Shown: in pieces, positions 1 to 6,012 of the stretch
How the letters are laid out: the number at the start of each line of letters is the position of its first letter
How positions within the stretch are numbered: the first letter of the stretch is position 1
Assembly: GCA_944351345.1 (NCBI GenBank)
Contig: CALVPO010000045.1
Location: forward strand, 1-10,857
Direction: 5' to 3'
Length of the DNA: 10,857 nt
Origin: an uncultured Bacilli bacterium
Lineage (GTDB): Bacteria; Bacillota_I; Bacilli_A; RF39; UBA660
The notes under the pieces: model-generated
Seen by the model: only the letters and a program-made list of their open reading frames with translations
Told to the model about the DNA's origin: nothing
Databases searched by the model: none
Made by a program: the position numbers and the translations under genes

Positions 1-8
1 ATTATTTT

Positions 9-305
9 ATGATAATAAAAAAAAATAAGAAGTACAAAAAAAATAGAATACCTCCAGAACTTAGTTATTTAAAAAAAATATATAATATCAATATTAAAAA
101 AATTAATTATAAAAAATTTGTTTATACTTATTCTATTATTAATACTTTTATAATAACTACTATATATATAATAATTGTATATTTAATAGAGTCTTGGATT
201 TTTAAAATTATTATTGGAATAGTATTATTAATACTTATGACTATTATATGTTATGGAATATTGGGCAGGTATTATTTATGGAAAGAGGGTAAGAAAGATG
301 TATAA
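9..305 (+). CDS. Small two-helix membrane protein of unknown function (start uncertain)
   Basis: A 98-residue frame begins with ATG only 8 bases into the window. The frame stays open upstream of that ATG and no ribosome binding site can be seen, so the true start may lie outside the window. The N-terminal 37 residues are very basic and Lys/Asn rich (KKNKKYKKN near the start). Two hydrophobic helices follow at about residues 38-60 and 63-87, and the tail is basic (WKEGKKDV). This predicts a helical-hairpin inner-membrane protein with both termini in the cytoplasm. The last 8 bases overlap the leuS start, which implies co-transcription and coupled translation. I do not recognise the family. The overlap and the ordinary membrane-protein composition make it a likely real gene, but its function is unknown. 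Confidence 0.6.
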   Translation: MIIKKNKKYKKNRIPPELSYLKKIYNINIKKINYKKFVYTYSIINTFIITTIYIIIVYLIESWIFKIIIGIVLLILMTIICYGILGRYYLWKEGKKDV

Positions 306-2694
306 TTTTAATGAAATAGAGAAAAAATGGCAGAAATATTGGGAGGATAATAAGACGTTTAAGACTGATATTTGGGATTTTAATAAACCTAAATATTATG
401 CTCTAGATATGTTTCCTTATCCATCAGGTGTTGGTCTACATGCAGGTCATCCAGAAGGATATACTGCTACTGATATTGTTAGTAGAATGAAGAGAATGCA
501 AGGCTATAATGTTCTTCATCCAATGGGATGGGATGCTTTTGGATTGCCTGCAGAGCAATTTGCTATTAAGACTGGTAATCATCCTAGTGGTTTTACTGAA
601 AAAAATATTGCTACATTTAAGAAACAATTGAAAACTTTAGGACTTAGTTACGATTGGGATAGAGAAATTTCTACTAGTGATCCAAATTTTTATAAGTGGA
701 CGCAATGGATATTTAAACAGTTGTATAAAGATGGACTTGCTAAATATGTTGATTTTCCAGTTAATTGGTGTGAAGAACTTGGAACAGTTTTGGCTAATGA
801 TGAAGTTATCAATGGTAAGAGTGAACGTGGTGGTTATCCAGTTGTTAAAAAAAATATGAAGCAGTGGGTTATTGAGATAACTAAGTATGCAGAAAAATTG
901 CTTGATGGACTTAATGATCTTGATTGGCCTGAATCGACTAAAGAGATGCAGAGAAATTGGATTGGTAAAAGCATTGGAGCCTCTGTTCGTTTTAAAGTAA
1001 AAAATACAGATTGCGAATTTGAAGTTTTTACTACTAGATGTGATACTTTATTTGGGGCTACTTATTGTGTTTTATCACCTGAGCATAAACTTGTAGATAT
1101 CATTACAACACAAGATAAAAAGGATGAAGTATCTAAATATAAGGATGAATGTGCATCTAAGTCTGAATTAGAAAGAACTGAGTTAAATAAGCAAAAGACT
1201 GGTGTATTTACAGGAGCTTATGCTATTAATCCAGTTAACAATAAAGAGATTCCTATATGGATTAGTGATTATGTATTGGTTACTTATGGTACAGGTGCTA
1301 TAATGGCAGTGCCTGCACATGATGAGAGAGATTATGAATTTGCTAAAAAGTTCGGATTGGATATAATTCCTGTCCTTGATGGTGGAAATATCAACAAAAA
1401 TGCTTATATTGGCGATGGCATACATATTAATTCTGGATTTTTAAATGGATTATTAAAAAATGAGGCCATTGACAAGATGATATCTTGGTTAGAGGAAAAT
1501 GGAATTGGTAAAAAAAAGATTAATTATCGATTAAGGGATTGGATTTTTTCAAGGCAACGTTACTGGGGAGAGCCTATACCTATAGTACATTTAGAAAATG
1601 GTGAGGATGTAGCTATTGATGATGAGGAATTACCATTAATTTTGCCAGAACTAGATGATTATAGTCCTAGTAAAACGGGAGCTAGTCCATTAGAGAAAGC
1701 TCGTGATTGGGTAAATGTTTCAATTGATGGTAAGAAAGGTAAAAGAGAAACTAGTACAATGCCTGGTTCTGCAGGGTCTAGTTGGTATTTTTTAAGATAT
1801 TTGGATCCTAATAATAATAATGAATTAGCTAATAAGGAATTAATTAAGCATTGGATGCCTGTTGATTTATATGTTGGCGGTCCTGAGCATGCTGTTGGAC
1901 ATTTGCTTTATTCAAGAATGTGGAATAATTATCTTTATGATAAAAATATTGTAAGTGTTAAGGAACCTTTTAAGAAACTTGTCCATCAAGGAATGATTTT
2001 GGGAGCTAATGGTATAAAAATGGGAAAGAGACACCCTGAGTTTGTTGTTGACCCTAGCGATATTGCAAGAGATTATGGTGCTGATACTTTAAGGCTTTAT
2101 GAAATGTTTATGGGTCCATTAGAAGCTGATAAGCCTTGGAGCAACAATGGAGTAGAAGGTGCTAAAAGGTTTTTAGATAGAGTTTGGAGATTATATCAAG
2201 AAGAGGATAAAATTAAAGATAGCGGCAATAAAAATTTAGAAAAAATATATCATAAAACTGTAAAAAAAGTTACTAATGATTATGAGACATTGAATTTTAA
2301 TACAGCTATTAGTAGTATGATGATTTTTATAAATGATGTATATAAAGAAAATATTTTTCCAAGAGAATATGCTCTAAATTTCTTAAAATTATTAAATCCA
2401 GTTGCACCCCATATCACAGAAGAATTATGGAATCTAATGGGAAATAGTAATACTATTGCTTATGAAAAGTGGCCTGTTTATGATGAGTTAAAAATAGTTG
2501 ATGATGAGATAGAAATAGGAGTTCAAGTAAATGGGAAATTAAGAAGTACTATAAAAATTACAAAAGACTGTAGTAATAAAGTTGTGGAAAAATTAGCATT
2601 AGAAGATGAAAATGTTAAGAGAAATATTAAAGATAAAAGTTTAGTTAAGATTATAGTAGTTCCTAATAGAATTGTTAATATTGTAGTAAAATAA
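298..2694 (+). CDS. leuS: Leucyl-tRNA synthetase
   Basis: Class I aminoacyl-tRNA synthetase that charges tRNA-Leu with leucine in the cytoplasm. The 799-residue length is normal for a bacterial LeuRS. The protein begins MYNFNEIEKKWQKYW, a typical family N-terminus. An in-frame ATG at 253 would add 15 atypical residues inside the upstream gene, and the purine-rich AAAGAGGG at 282-289 is well placed for the ATG at 298. The HIGH-type motif is HAGHP at residues 48-52. The CP1 editing domain has the Thr-rich segment TTRCDTLFGA (from residue 245) and GTGAIMAVPAHDERD (331-345), including the conserved Asp345 for clearing mischarged tRNA. The catalytic domain resumes with RDWIFSRQRYWGEP, and the KMSKS loop reads KMGKR (574-578). 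An anticodon-binding region and a C-terminal domain with VQVNGKLR complete the enzyme. The KMGKR loop and the Cys of TTRCDTL are variants. The gene is followed by a strong terminator. Confidence 0.98.
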   Translation: MYNFNEIEKKWQKYWEDNKTFKTDIWDFNKPKYYALDMFPYPSGVGLHAGHPEGYTATDIVSRMKRMQGYNVLHPMGWDAFGLPAEQFAIKTGNHPSGFTEKNIATFKKQLKTLGLSYDWDREISTSDPNFYKWTQWIFKQLYKDGLAKYVDFPVNWCEELGTVLANDEVINGKSERGGYPVVKKNMKQWVIEITKYAEKLLDGLNDLDWPESTKEMQRNWIGKSIGASVRFKVKNTDCEFEVFTTRCDTLFGATYCVLSPEHKLVDIITTQDKKDEVSKYKDECASKSELERTELNKQKTGVFTGAYAINPVNNKEIPIWISDYVLVTYGTGAIMAVPAHDERDYEFAKKFGLDIIPVLDGGNINKNAYIGDGIHINSGFLNGLLKNEAIDKMISWLEENGIGKKKINYRLRDWIFSRQRYWGEPIPIVHLENGEDVAIDDEELPLILPELDDYSPSKTGASPLEKARDWVNVSIDGKKGKRETSTMPGSAGSSWYFLRYLDPNNNNELANKELIKHWMPVDLYVGGPEHAVGHLLYSRMWNNYLYDKNIVSVKEPFKKLVHQGMILGANGIKMGKRHPEFVVDPSDIARDYGADTLRLYEMFMGPLEADKPWSNNGVEGAKRFLDRVWRLYQEEDKIKDSGNKNLEKIYHKTVKKVTNDYETLNFNTAISSMMIFINDVYKENIFPREYALNFLKLLNPVAPHITEELWNLMGNSNTIAYEKWPVYDELKIVDDEIEIGVQVNGKLRSTIKITKDCSNKVVEKLALEDENVKRNIKDKSLVKIIVVPNRIVNIVVK

Positions 2695-2730
2695 GTTTCT
2701 GATTTTAATGGATTTATTAGTTATTTTGTT

Positions 2731-2762
2731 GTACATCTAATATTTTAGGTGTGCTTTTTTTT
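2731..2762 (+). terminator. Intrinsic terminator of leuS
   Basis: A 10-bp stem pairs 2731-2740 (gtacatctaa) with 2745-2754 (ttaggtgtgc), with two G-U pairs and a tetraloop TATT. Eight T residues follow directly at 2755-2762. It begins 36 bases after the leuS stop codon. The perfect geometry supports a Rho-independent terminator that insulates leuS from the downstream operon. Confidence 0.9.
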
Positions 2763-2770
2763 GTTATACT
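2762..2770 (+). promoter_or_regulatory. Possible extended -10 promoter just after the leuS terminator
   Basis: TGTTATACT at 2762-2770 combines an upstream TGn with a -10 hexamer TATACT that matches 5 of 6 consensus positions. The position expected for a -35 box lies inside the terminator hairpin and matches poorly, so activity would depend on the extended -10. Predicted transcription would begin near 2777, ahead of the ribosome binding site at 2794. Such elements also occur by chance in AT-rich DNA. Confidence 0.35.
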
Positions 2771-2802
2771 TACTATTGTAAGTTAATACTTGTGAGGAGG
2801 TA

Positions 2803-2856
2803 GTGAAAAAATTGCTATTAATTTATTCTATAAATGATAATATTTATTACTTATAA
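2803..2856 (+). CDS. Possible micro-ORF (14-17 codons)
   Basis: A textbook GAGGAGG ribosome binding site at 2794-2800 precedes a short frame encoding VKKLLLIYSINDNIYYL. The GTG at 2803 is only 2 bases from the binding site, which is too close. The in-frame TTG at 2812, 11 bases away, would make a 14-residue peptide. The frame sits between an extended -10 element and a hairpin with a T-run, so it could be its own short transcription unit. It has three consecutive Leu codons near the start. It could be a leader peptide, a small hydrophobic peptide gene, the remnant of a decayed gene, or chance. I recognise no family, and only the strong binding site argues for translation. Confidence 0.25.
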   Translation: MKKLLLIYSINDNIYYL

Positions 2857-2884
2857 AATCTTATTAAATTTTTTTAAGTTAGAT

Positions 2885-2912
2885 AAATTCATATTGAAGT
2901 ATGAATTTTTTT
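2885..2912 (+). terminator. AT-rich hairpin with T-run, possible weak terminator
   Basis: A perfect 9-bp inverted repeat pairs AAATTCATA (2885-2893) with TATGAATTT (2900-2908) around a 6-base loop, and T residues continue to 2912. The stem has a single G-C pair, so it is weaker than the leuS terminator. The form is nevertheless that of an intrinsic terminator, and it would end any transcript begun near 2777. It lies upstream of the bacteriocin promoter and would not affect that operon. Confidence 0.5.
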
Positions 2913-3000
2913 GTTTGTTACTTATTAATTAAAAAAACTATTACTATTATTAAAATATATATTTATATTATTGTTCTTTACTTTTAGTTAATGTTTGTGC

Positions 3001-3029
3001 TTGTAAACGAAAAAGTAATTATTTATAAA
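3001..3029 (+). promoter_or_regulatory. Candidate promoter of the bacteriocin operon
   Basis: TTGTAA (3001-3006, 4 of 6 matches to the -35 consensus) and TATAAA (3024-3029, 5 of 6 matches to the -10) are separated by an ideal 17 bases. Transcription would begin near 3036, about 70 bases ahead of the exporter start codon. It is the best housekeeping-sigma match I found in the spacer. The surrounding sequence is so AT-rich that other starts are possible. Confidence 0.5.
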
Positions 3030-3052
3030 AAAATAAATTTATTTTGAAAATT

Positions 3053-3060
3053 AGAAGGAG
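3053..3060 (+). promoter_or_regulatory. Orphan Shine-Dalgarno sequence in the exporter leader
   Basis: AGAAGGAG at 3053-3060 is a strong ribosome binding site, but the following bases (ATTTT then a long A-run) have no ATG, GTG or TTG at a usable distance. The frame after it would read Lys-Lys-Lys-Ala-Asn and stop at a TAG just before the genuine exporter binding site. It may be a decayed leader gene, a ribosome standby site, or coincidence. Confidence 0.3.
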
Positions 3061-3104
3061 ATTTTAAAAAAAAAGCTAATAATAATAGTTAGAGGAGGTA
3101 AAAA

Positions 3105-5210
3105 ATGAAAAAAAGATTAATCGTTAAGCAAGATGGTTATAAAGAATGCGGAGCAGCATGTTTGTTATCAATAATAAAATATTATAATGGTAATATTTCT
3201 ATTAATAAATTATTAGAATTAACGCATACAGATAAAAATGGAACAAGTTTTTATAATTTAAAAGAAGCTGCTTTAAAGTTAGGATTAGAGTCATTAGCTT
3301 TTAAGGTAAATACGAATGAAAAAAAATTAAAATTAAATAAAATAATATTGCCCTCAATATGTCAAATTGTAGATAACAATTATGAACATTTTGTTGTTCT
3401 TTATCAGGTTAGAGTTAATAAGGTAATCATTATGGATCCTGCTAGAGGTAGTAGAAGTATTAATATAGATGATTTTATTAAGTTATGGACAGGCTATCTT
3501 ATGTCTTTTTCTAAAACTAGTCCGTTACCTTGTATAAAAGAAGAAAAATTTTTAAATAAAATTATTATAGAATCATTACAAAAAAATAAAGGCATTGTTT
3601 TAAATATCGTTTTATTATCTATGATTTTTACTATATTTTCTTCTTTATATGCTATGTATAGTGGGACAATAATAGATAATATTTTAGGTACTTCAAAAGA
3701 TAATTTATTAGTTATAACTATTATTTTTAGTATATTATTGTTAATAAAATGTATCTCTAATTTTTTTAGAAATATTTTATTGATATATTTAAATCAAAAA
3801 CTCGATTGTTCTATATTTTTGAATGCTTTTCAAAAAATAATTTTACTTCCTTATAGTTATTATAAAAATAGGACTACTGGAGAAATAATAACTAGAATAA
3901 ATGATTTATCTTATGTTAAAAATATGCTTAGTAAAATTGTTCTTACGGTTTTTCTAGATTTAATTATTTCTCTTACATGTGCATTTATATTATTTAAAAT
4001 TAATGCAATAATGTTTTTCCTATTAGTAATGGCTATCTTGATTTATATGATAATATTTTGTTTGTTTAGACCATTTATAAAGAAATATACAAATATGAAT
4101 CAAGAAAATGATGCTAATATTAATTCTTTGATGGTTGAGACTATAAATGGGTTTGAGACAATTAAAAATCTAAATTTAGAAAGTATTATGGCAGAAAAAA
4201 TATCATCATTATATGTAAAGAGTTTAGGTGATATGCATATTTATGATAATATTAATAATTTAGAATTGTTTATTAAGGATTTAGTTACCTATATTACTTT
4301 ACTTTTAATAGAGTTTATTGGTTTTAGTCTAGTGTTTGAAAATGTATTAACAGTTGGCGAAATTATAACTTTTACAAGTTTGGTTACATATTTTATATCA
4401 CCTATTAGAAATATTATAGATCTTAATAAAGAGTATTTTTATGCATTAAATTCGCTGAAAAGGGCTAATAATTTATTTGATATAGGTTCTACTGATTTAA
4501 CTACAAAAACTAAATTTAATATTACAGGAAATATTAATTTAAAAAATTTATCATACAGTTATAATGATTATAATTTAGTGCTAGAAAATATAAATGTCAA
4601 TATAAATAAGGGGGATAAAGTGTTGGTGTTAGGTAATTCTGGTAGTGGTAAGAGTACAATTATTAAATTATTATCTAAATATTATACTCCTAAGAGGGAT
4701 TGTATTTATTTCGATGGTATTGATATTAATGATATTTCTATTAGTAATTTAAAAGATAATGTTGTTTCTATTTCTCAGGAAGAAATTGTTTTTACTGATA
4801 CTGTTAAAAATAATATTATTATAGATAGAGAAGTAGATGATTTAGAATTTATTGATATTTGCAAACTAGTTTATGTTGACGAAATAGTTAAAGATAAATT
4901 TTTAGGCTATGACACTAAAATAGAAGAAAATGGTCAAAATATATCAGGTGGTCAAAGACAAAGAATTATTTTAGCAAGAGCTTTATTAAAACATGGTAAT
5001 ATAATTTTAATTGATGAGGGATTGAATGCTATTGATGTTGATCTAGAAAGAAAAATATTAAAAAATATATTTAAAAAATATGTTGATAAAACTATTATTA
5101 TAGTATCTCACCGACTAGAAAACATGGATTTATATAATAGAGTTTTAAAATTAAATAATGGTTCTCTAGATAATGTGTCGAAATTTTTAGAAGGAGATTT
5201 AAGATGCTAG
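3105..5210 (+). CDS. C39-peptidase ABC exporter (bacteriocin processing and secretion)
   Basis: A 701-residue peptidase-containing ABC transporter of normal full length. It removes Gly-Gly leaders from peptide precursors and exports the mature peptides across the membrane. The N-terminal C39 peptidase domain (1-135) has the oxyanion Gln9, catalytic Cys15 in KECGAACL, His95 in HFVVLY and Asp111 in MDPARG. About six membrane helices follow (roughly 163-185, 200-229, 277-297, 301-321, 388-411 and 417-436). The C-terminal ATPase domain has Walker A GNSGSGKST (510-518), Q-loop Gln558, signature ISGGQRQR (613-620), Walker B IILIDE (633-638) and switch His669. All catalytic residues are present, so it should be active. 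GAGGAGG at 3092-3098 fixes the start. The stop overlaps the next gene by 7 bases, and two Gly-Gly-leader peptides lie at the operon's end as its evident substrates. Confidence 0.96.
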   Translation: MKKRLIVKQDGYKECGAACLLSIIKYYNGNISINKLLELTHTDKNGTSFYNLKEAALKLGLESLAFKVNTNEKKLKLNKIILPSICQIVDNNYEHFVVLYQVRVNKVIIMDPARGSRSINIDDFIKLWTGYLMSFSKTSPLPCIKEEKFLNKIIIESLQKNKGIVLNIVLLSMIFTIFSSLYAMYSGTIIDNILGTSKDNLLVITIIFSILLLIKCISNFFRNILLIYLNQKLDCSIFLNAFQKIILLPYSYYKNRTTGEIITRINDLSYVKNMLSKIVLTVFLDLIISLTCAFILFKINAIMFFLLVMAILIYMIIFCLFRPFIKKYTNMNQENDANINSLMVETINGFETIKNLNLESIMAEKISSLYVKSLGDMHIYDNINNLELFIKDLVTYITLLLIEFIGFSLVFENVLTVGEIITFTSLVTYFISPIRNIIDLNKEYFYALNSLKRANNLFDIGSTDLTTKTKFNITGNINLKNLSYSYNDYNLVLENINVNINKGDKVLVLGNSGSGKSTIIKLLSKYYTPKRDCIYFDGIDINDISISNLKDNVVSISQEEIVFTDTVKNNIIIDREVDDLEFIDICKLVYVDEIVKDKFLGYDTKIEENGQNISGGQRQRIILARALLKHGNIILIDEGLNAIDVDLERKILKNIFKKYVDKTIIIVSHRLENMDLYNRVLKLNNGSLDNVSKFLEGDLRC

Positions 5211-5617
5211 ATAGTTATATATTAATGAATAAACAGCCTAAAAATATAATAAAATTATTTACTTTTTCTATATTTCTTTTATTCTTTATTCTTATTCTTT
5301 TAGTAAGTAAATTAACTTATACACCATACCTTGAAAAAAAATCTAGGGTAATGTTTATGAATAATGATTTCTATTTAGAACTTGATGTTTCGAAAAAAGA
5401 ATTAGATATTATTTCTAGAGCTAATAAAATAATAATAGATAATAGGGAATATTTTTATAGAATTGCTTTAAGACGAAATAATAATAGTAAGCAAAAAATT
5501 TATTTAGATATTAAAAATTTAGTACCATCATATAAAATTAATAATTATGTTTTGTTAGTAAAGTTTAAAGAAGAATCAAAAAGGGGAATTTATAGTTTAA
5601 TAGGAGGTGAATCATGA
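5204..5617 (+). CDS. Single-helix membrane protein of the bacteriocin operon (possible mini-accessory protein)
   Basis: A 137-residue protein with a short N-terminal tail, one strong hydrophobic helix at about residues 17-37 (KLFTFSIFLLFFILILLV) and a roughly 100-residue hydrophilic, basic domain predicted to lie outside the cell and to be mostly beta-strand. AAGGAG at 5191-5196 supports the ATG at 5204, which overlaps the exporter by 7 bases. Its stop overlaps the first peptide gene as ATGA, so the three are translationally coupled. In comparable operons this slot holds an HlyD-type accessory (membrane fusion) protein of about 450 residues. This one has the same topology but is far too short and lacks the coiled coil. 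It may be a minimal accessory protein or the immunity protein. I cannot assign it by motif. Confidence 0.85.
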   Translation: MLDSYILMNKQPKNIIKLFTFSIFLLFFILILLVSKLTYTPYLEKKSRVMFMNNDFYLELDVSKKELDIISRANKIIIDNREYFYRIALRRNNNSKQKIYLDIKNLVPSYKINNYVLLVKFKEESKRGIYSLIGGES

Positions 5618-5757
5618 TAGCTTTAGAAAAAGAGGAGATGCTTCAAGTAAGTGGGGGAGCTGTTAAATGGGGTGTCATAGCTGGAATAGGGGCCTTTGCA
5701 TCCTTTGTTCTTGGAGTAATAGATGGGTGGATGAACCCACAGAAATGTAATGGTTAA
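5614..5757 (+). CDS. Double-glycine-leader bacteriocin precursor, peptide A
   Basis: A 47-residue precursor. The 15-residue leader MIALEKEEMLQVSGG matches the C39 consensus, with Leu at -12, Glu at -8, Met at -7, Val at -4 and Gly-Gly at -2/-1. Cleavage would release a 32-residue mature peptide that starts AVKWGVIAGIG and ends PQKCNG. It is a hydrophobic, Gly/Ala-rich helix bracketed by Trp19 and Trp39, with two GxxxG motifs (GVIAG at 20-24, GVIDG at 34-38) and one Cys at 45. TAGGAGGTG at 5601-5609 is an excellent binding site, and the ATG overlaps the upstream TGA. It lies just upstream of peptide B, which has a matching leader. By my count 61 of 144 bases are G or C, far richer than the neighbouring genes. 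It is most likely one half of a two-peptide (class IIb) bacteriocin. A pheromone or single-peptide bacteriocin are alternatives. Confidence 0.9.
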   Translation: MIALEKEEMLQVSGGAVKWGVIAGIGAFASFVLGVIDGWMNPQKCNG

Positions 5758-5783
5758 GCTAAATGAAAGGGGATATGATATAT

Positions 5784-5945
5784 ATGATTGAATTAAATAA
5801 TCAACAATTATTTTGTATAAAAGGTGGTGCTAGTTTAACTAGTTCAATGTTAAATGCACTTGTTAGAACTGTTTCTACTCTGTTTTCAATTGGACAGGCT
5901 GTTGGTTCAGCATTAAGAAGAGCAGTTTCTAAAAATTACTGTTAA
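5784..5945 (+). CDS. Double-glycine-leader bacteriocin precursor, peptide B
   Basis: A 53-residue precursor when started at the ATG at 5784. The leader MIELNNQQLFCIKGG is 15 residues long, like that of peptide A, with Leu at -12, Gln at -8, Leu at -7, Ile at -4 and Gly-Gly. In-frame ATGs at 5763 and 5775 exist, but the binding site AAAGGGG (5766-5772) lies downstream of the first and only 2 bases from the second, and only 5784 gives a leader matching peptide A. The mature peptide has 38 residues, beginning ASLTSSMLNALVRTV and ending RRAVSKNYC. It is cationic and amphipathic, with one GxxxG (GQAVG) and a C-terminal Cys. It follows peptide A by 26 bases and is followed by a hairpin terminator. 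It is the likely partner of peptide A. The Cys at -5 in the leader is unusual. Confidence 0.88.
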   Translation: MIELNNQQLFCIKGGASLTSSMLNALVRTVSTLFSIGQAVGSALRRAVSKNYC

Positions 5946-5950
5946 TTAAG

Positions 5951-5980
5951 GGCACTCAAATAATTGAGTGCCTTCGTCTT
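5951..5980 (+). terminator. Hairpin terminator of the bacteriocin operon
   Basis: A perfect 9-bp GC-containing stem pairs GGCACTCAA (5951-5959) with TTGAGTGCC (5964-5972) around loop ATAA, and can extend by a G-U and an A-U pair. The T-tract after it is imperfect (TTCGTCTT, 5973-5980). A second weaker stem with one bulged base (5973-5979 with 5986-5992) is followed by six T residues at 5999-6004, which may add to termination. It starts 5 bases after the peptide B stop. Confidence 0.8.
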
Positions 5981-6012
5981 AATATAAGCGAACGATTGTT
6001 TTTTGAAAATGG

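Larger units (their letters stand above)
2695..3104. other. Gene-poor spacer between leuS and the bacteriocin operon
   Basis: This 410-base, extremely AT-rich spacer has no conserved protein-coding gene and no tRNA- or rRNA-like structure. In order it holds the leuS terminator (2731-2762), an extended -10 element (2762-2770), a perfect GAGGAGG ribosome binding site (2794-2800) with a 14-17 codon frame, a second hairpin plus T-run (2885-2912), an AT-only stretch (2913-2990), a promoter-like pair (3001-3029), an orphan ribosome binding site (3053-3060) and the real binding site of the exporter gene (3092-3098). No two-component regulator gene is present, and I saw no convincing pair of direct repeats such as peptide-pheromone response regulators bind. 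Confidence 0.7.

Noticed and set aside
253..297. Longer leuS starting at the ATG at 253
   Set aside because: The extra 15 residues (MEYWAGIIYGKRVRK) do not resemble any LeuRS N-terminus and lie inside the upstream gene. The ATG at 298 has a suitable binding site and gives the standard N-terminus.
1..297. T-box riboswitch ahead of leuS
   Set aside because: The upstream region is a coding frame that overlaps leuS, and I see no T-box core sequence, specifier hairpin or antiterminator.
1183..1425. Reverse-strand open frame inside leuS
   Set aside because: No ribosome binding site, no recognisable family, and complete overlap with the conserved editing domain. The same applies to the other antisense and out-of-frame stretches within leuS and addA.
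2834..2932. 32-codon ATG frame in the spacer after leuS
   Set aside because: There is no binding site near this ATG (the nearest is more than 30 bases upstream), the frame runs through the hairpin and T-run, and its composition is just AT-rich DNA.
5784..5945. Lanthipeptide precursor (Ser, Thr and Cys in peptide B)
   Set aside because: No LanB, LanC, LanM or other modification enzyme is encoded nearby, each peptide has only one Cys in the mature part, and the GxxxG motifs fit an unmodified helical peptide better.
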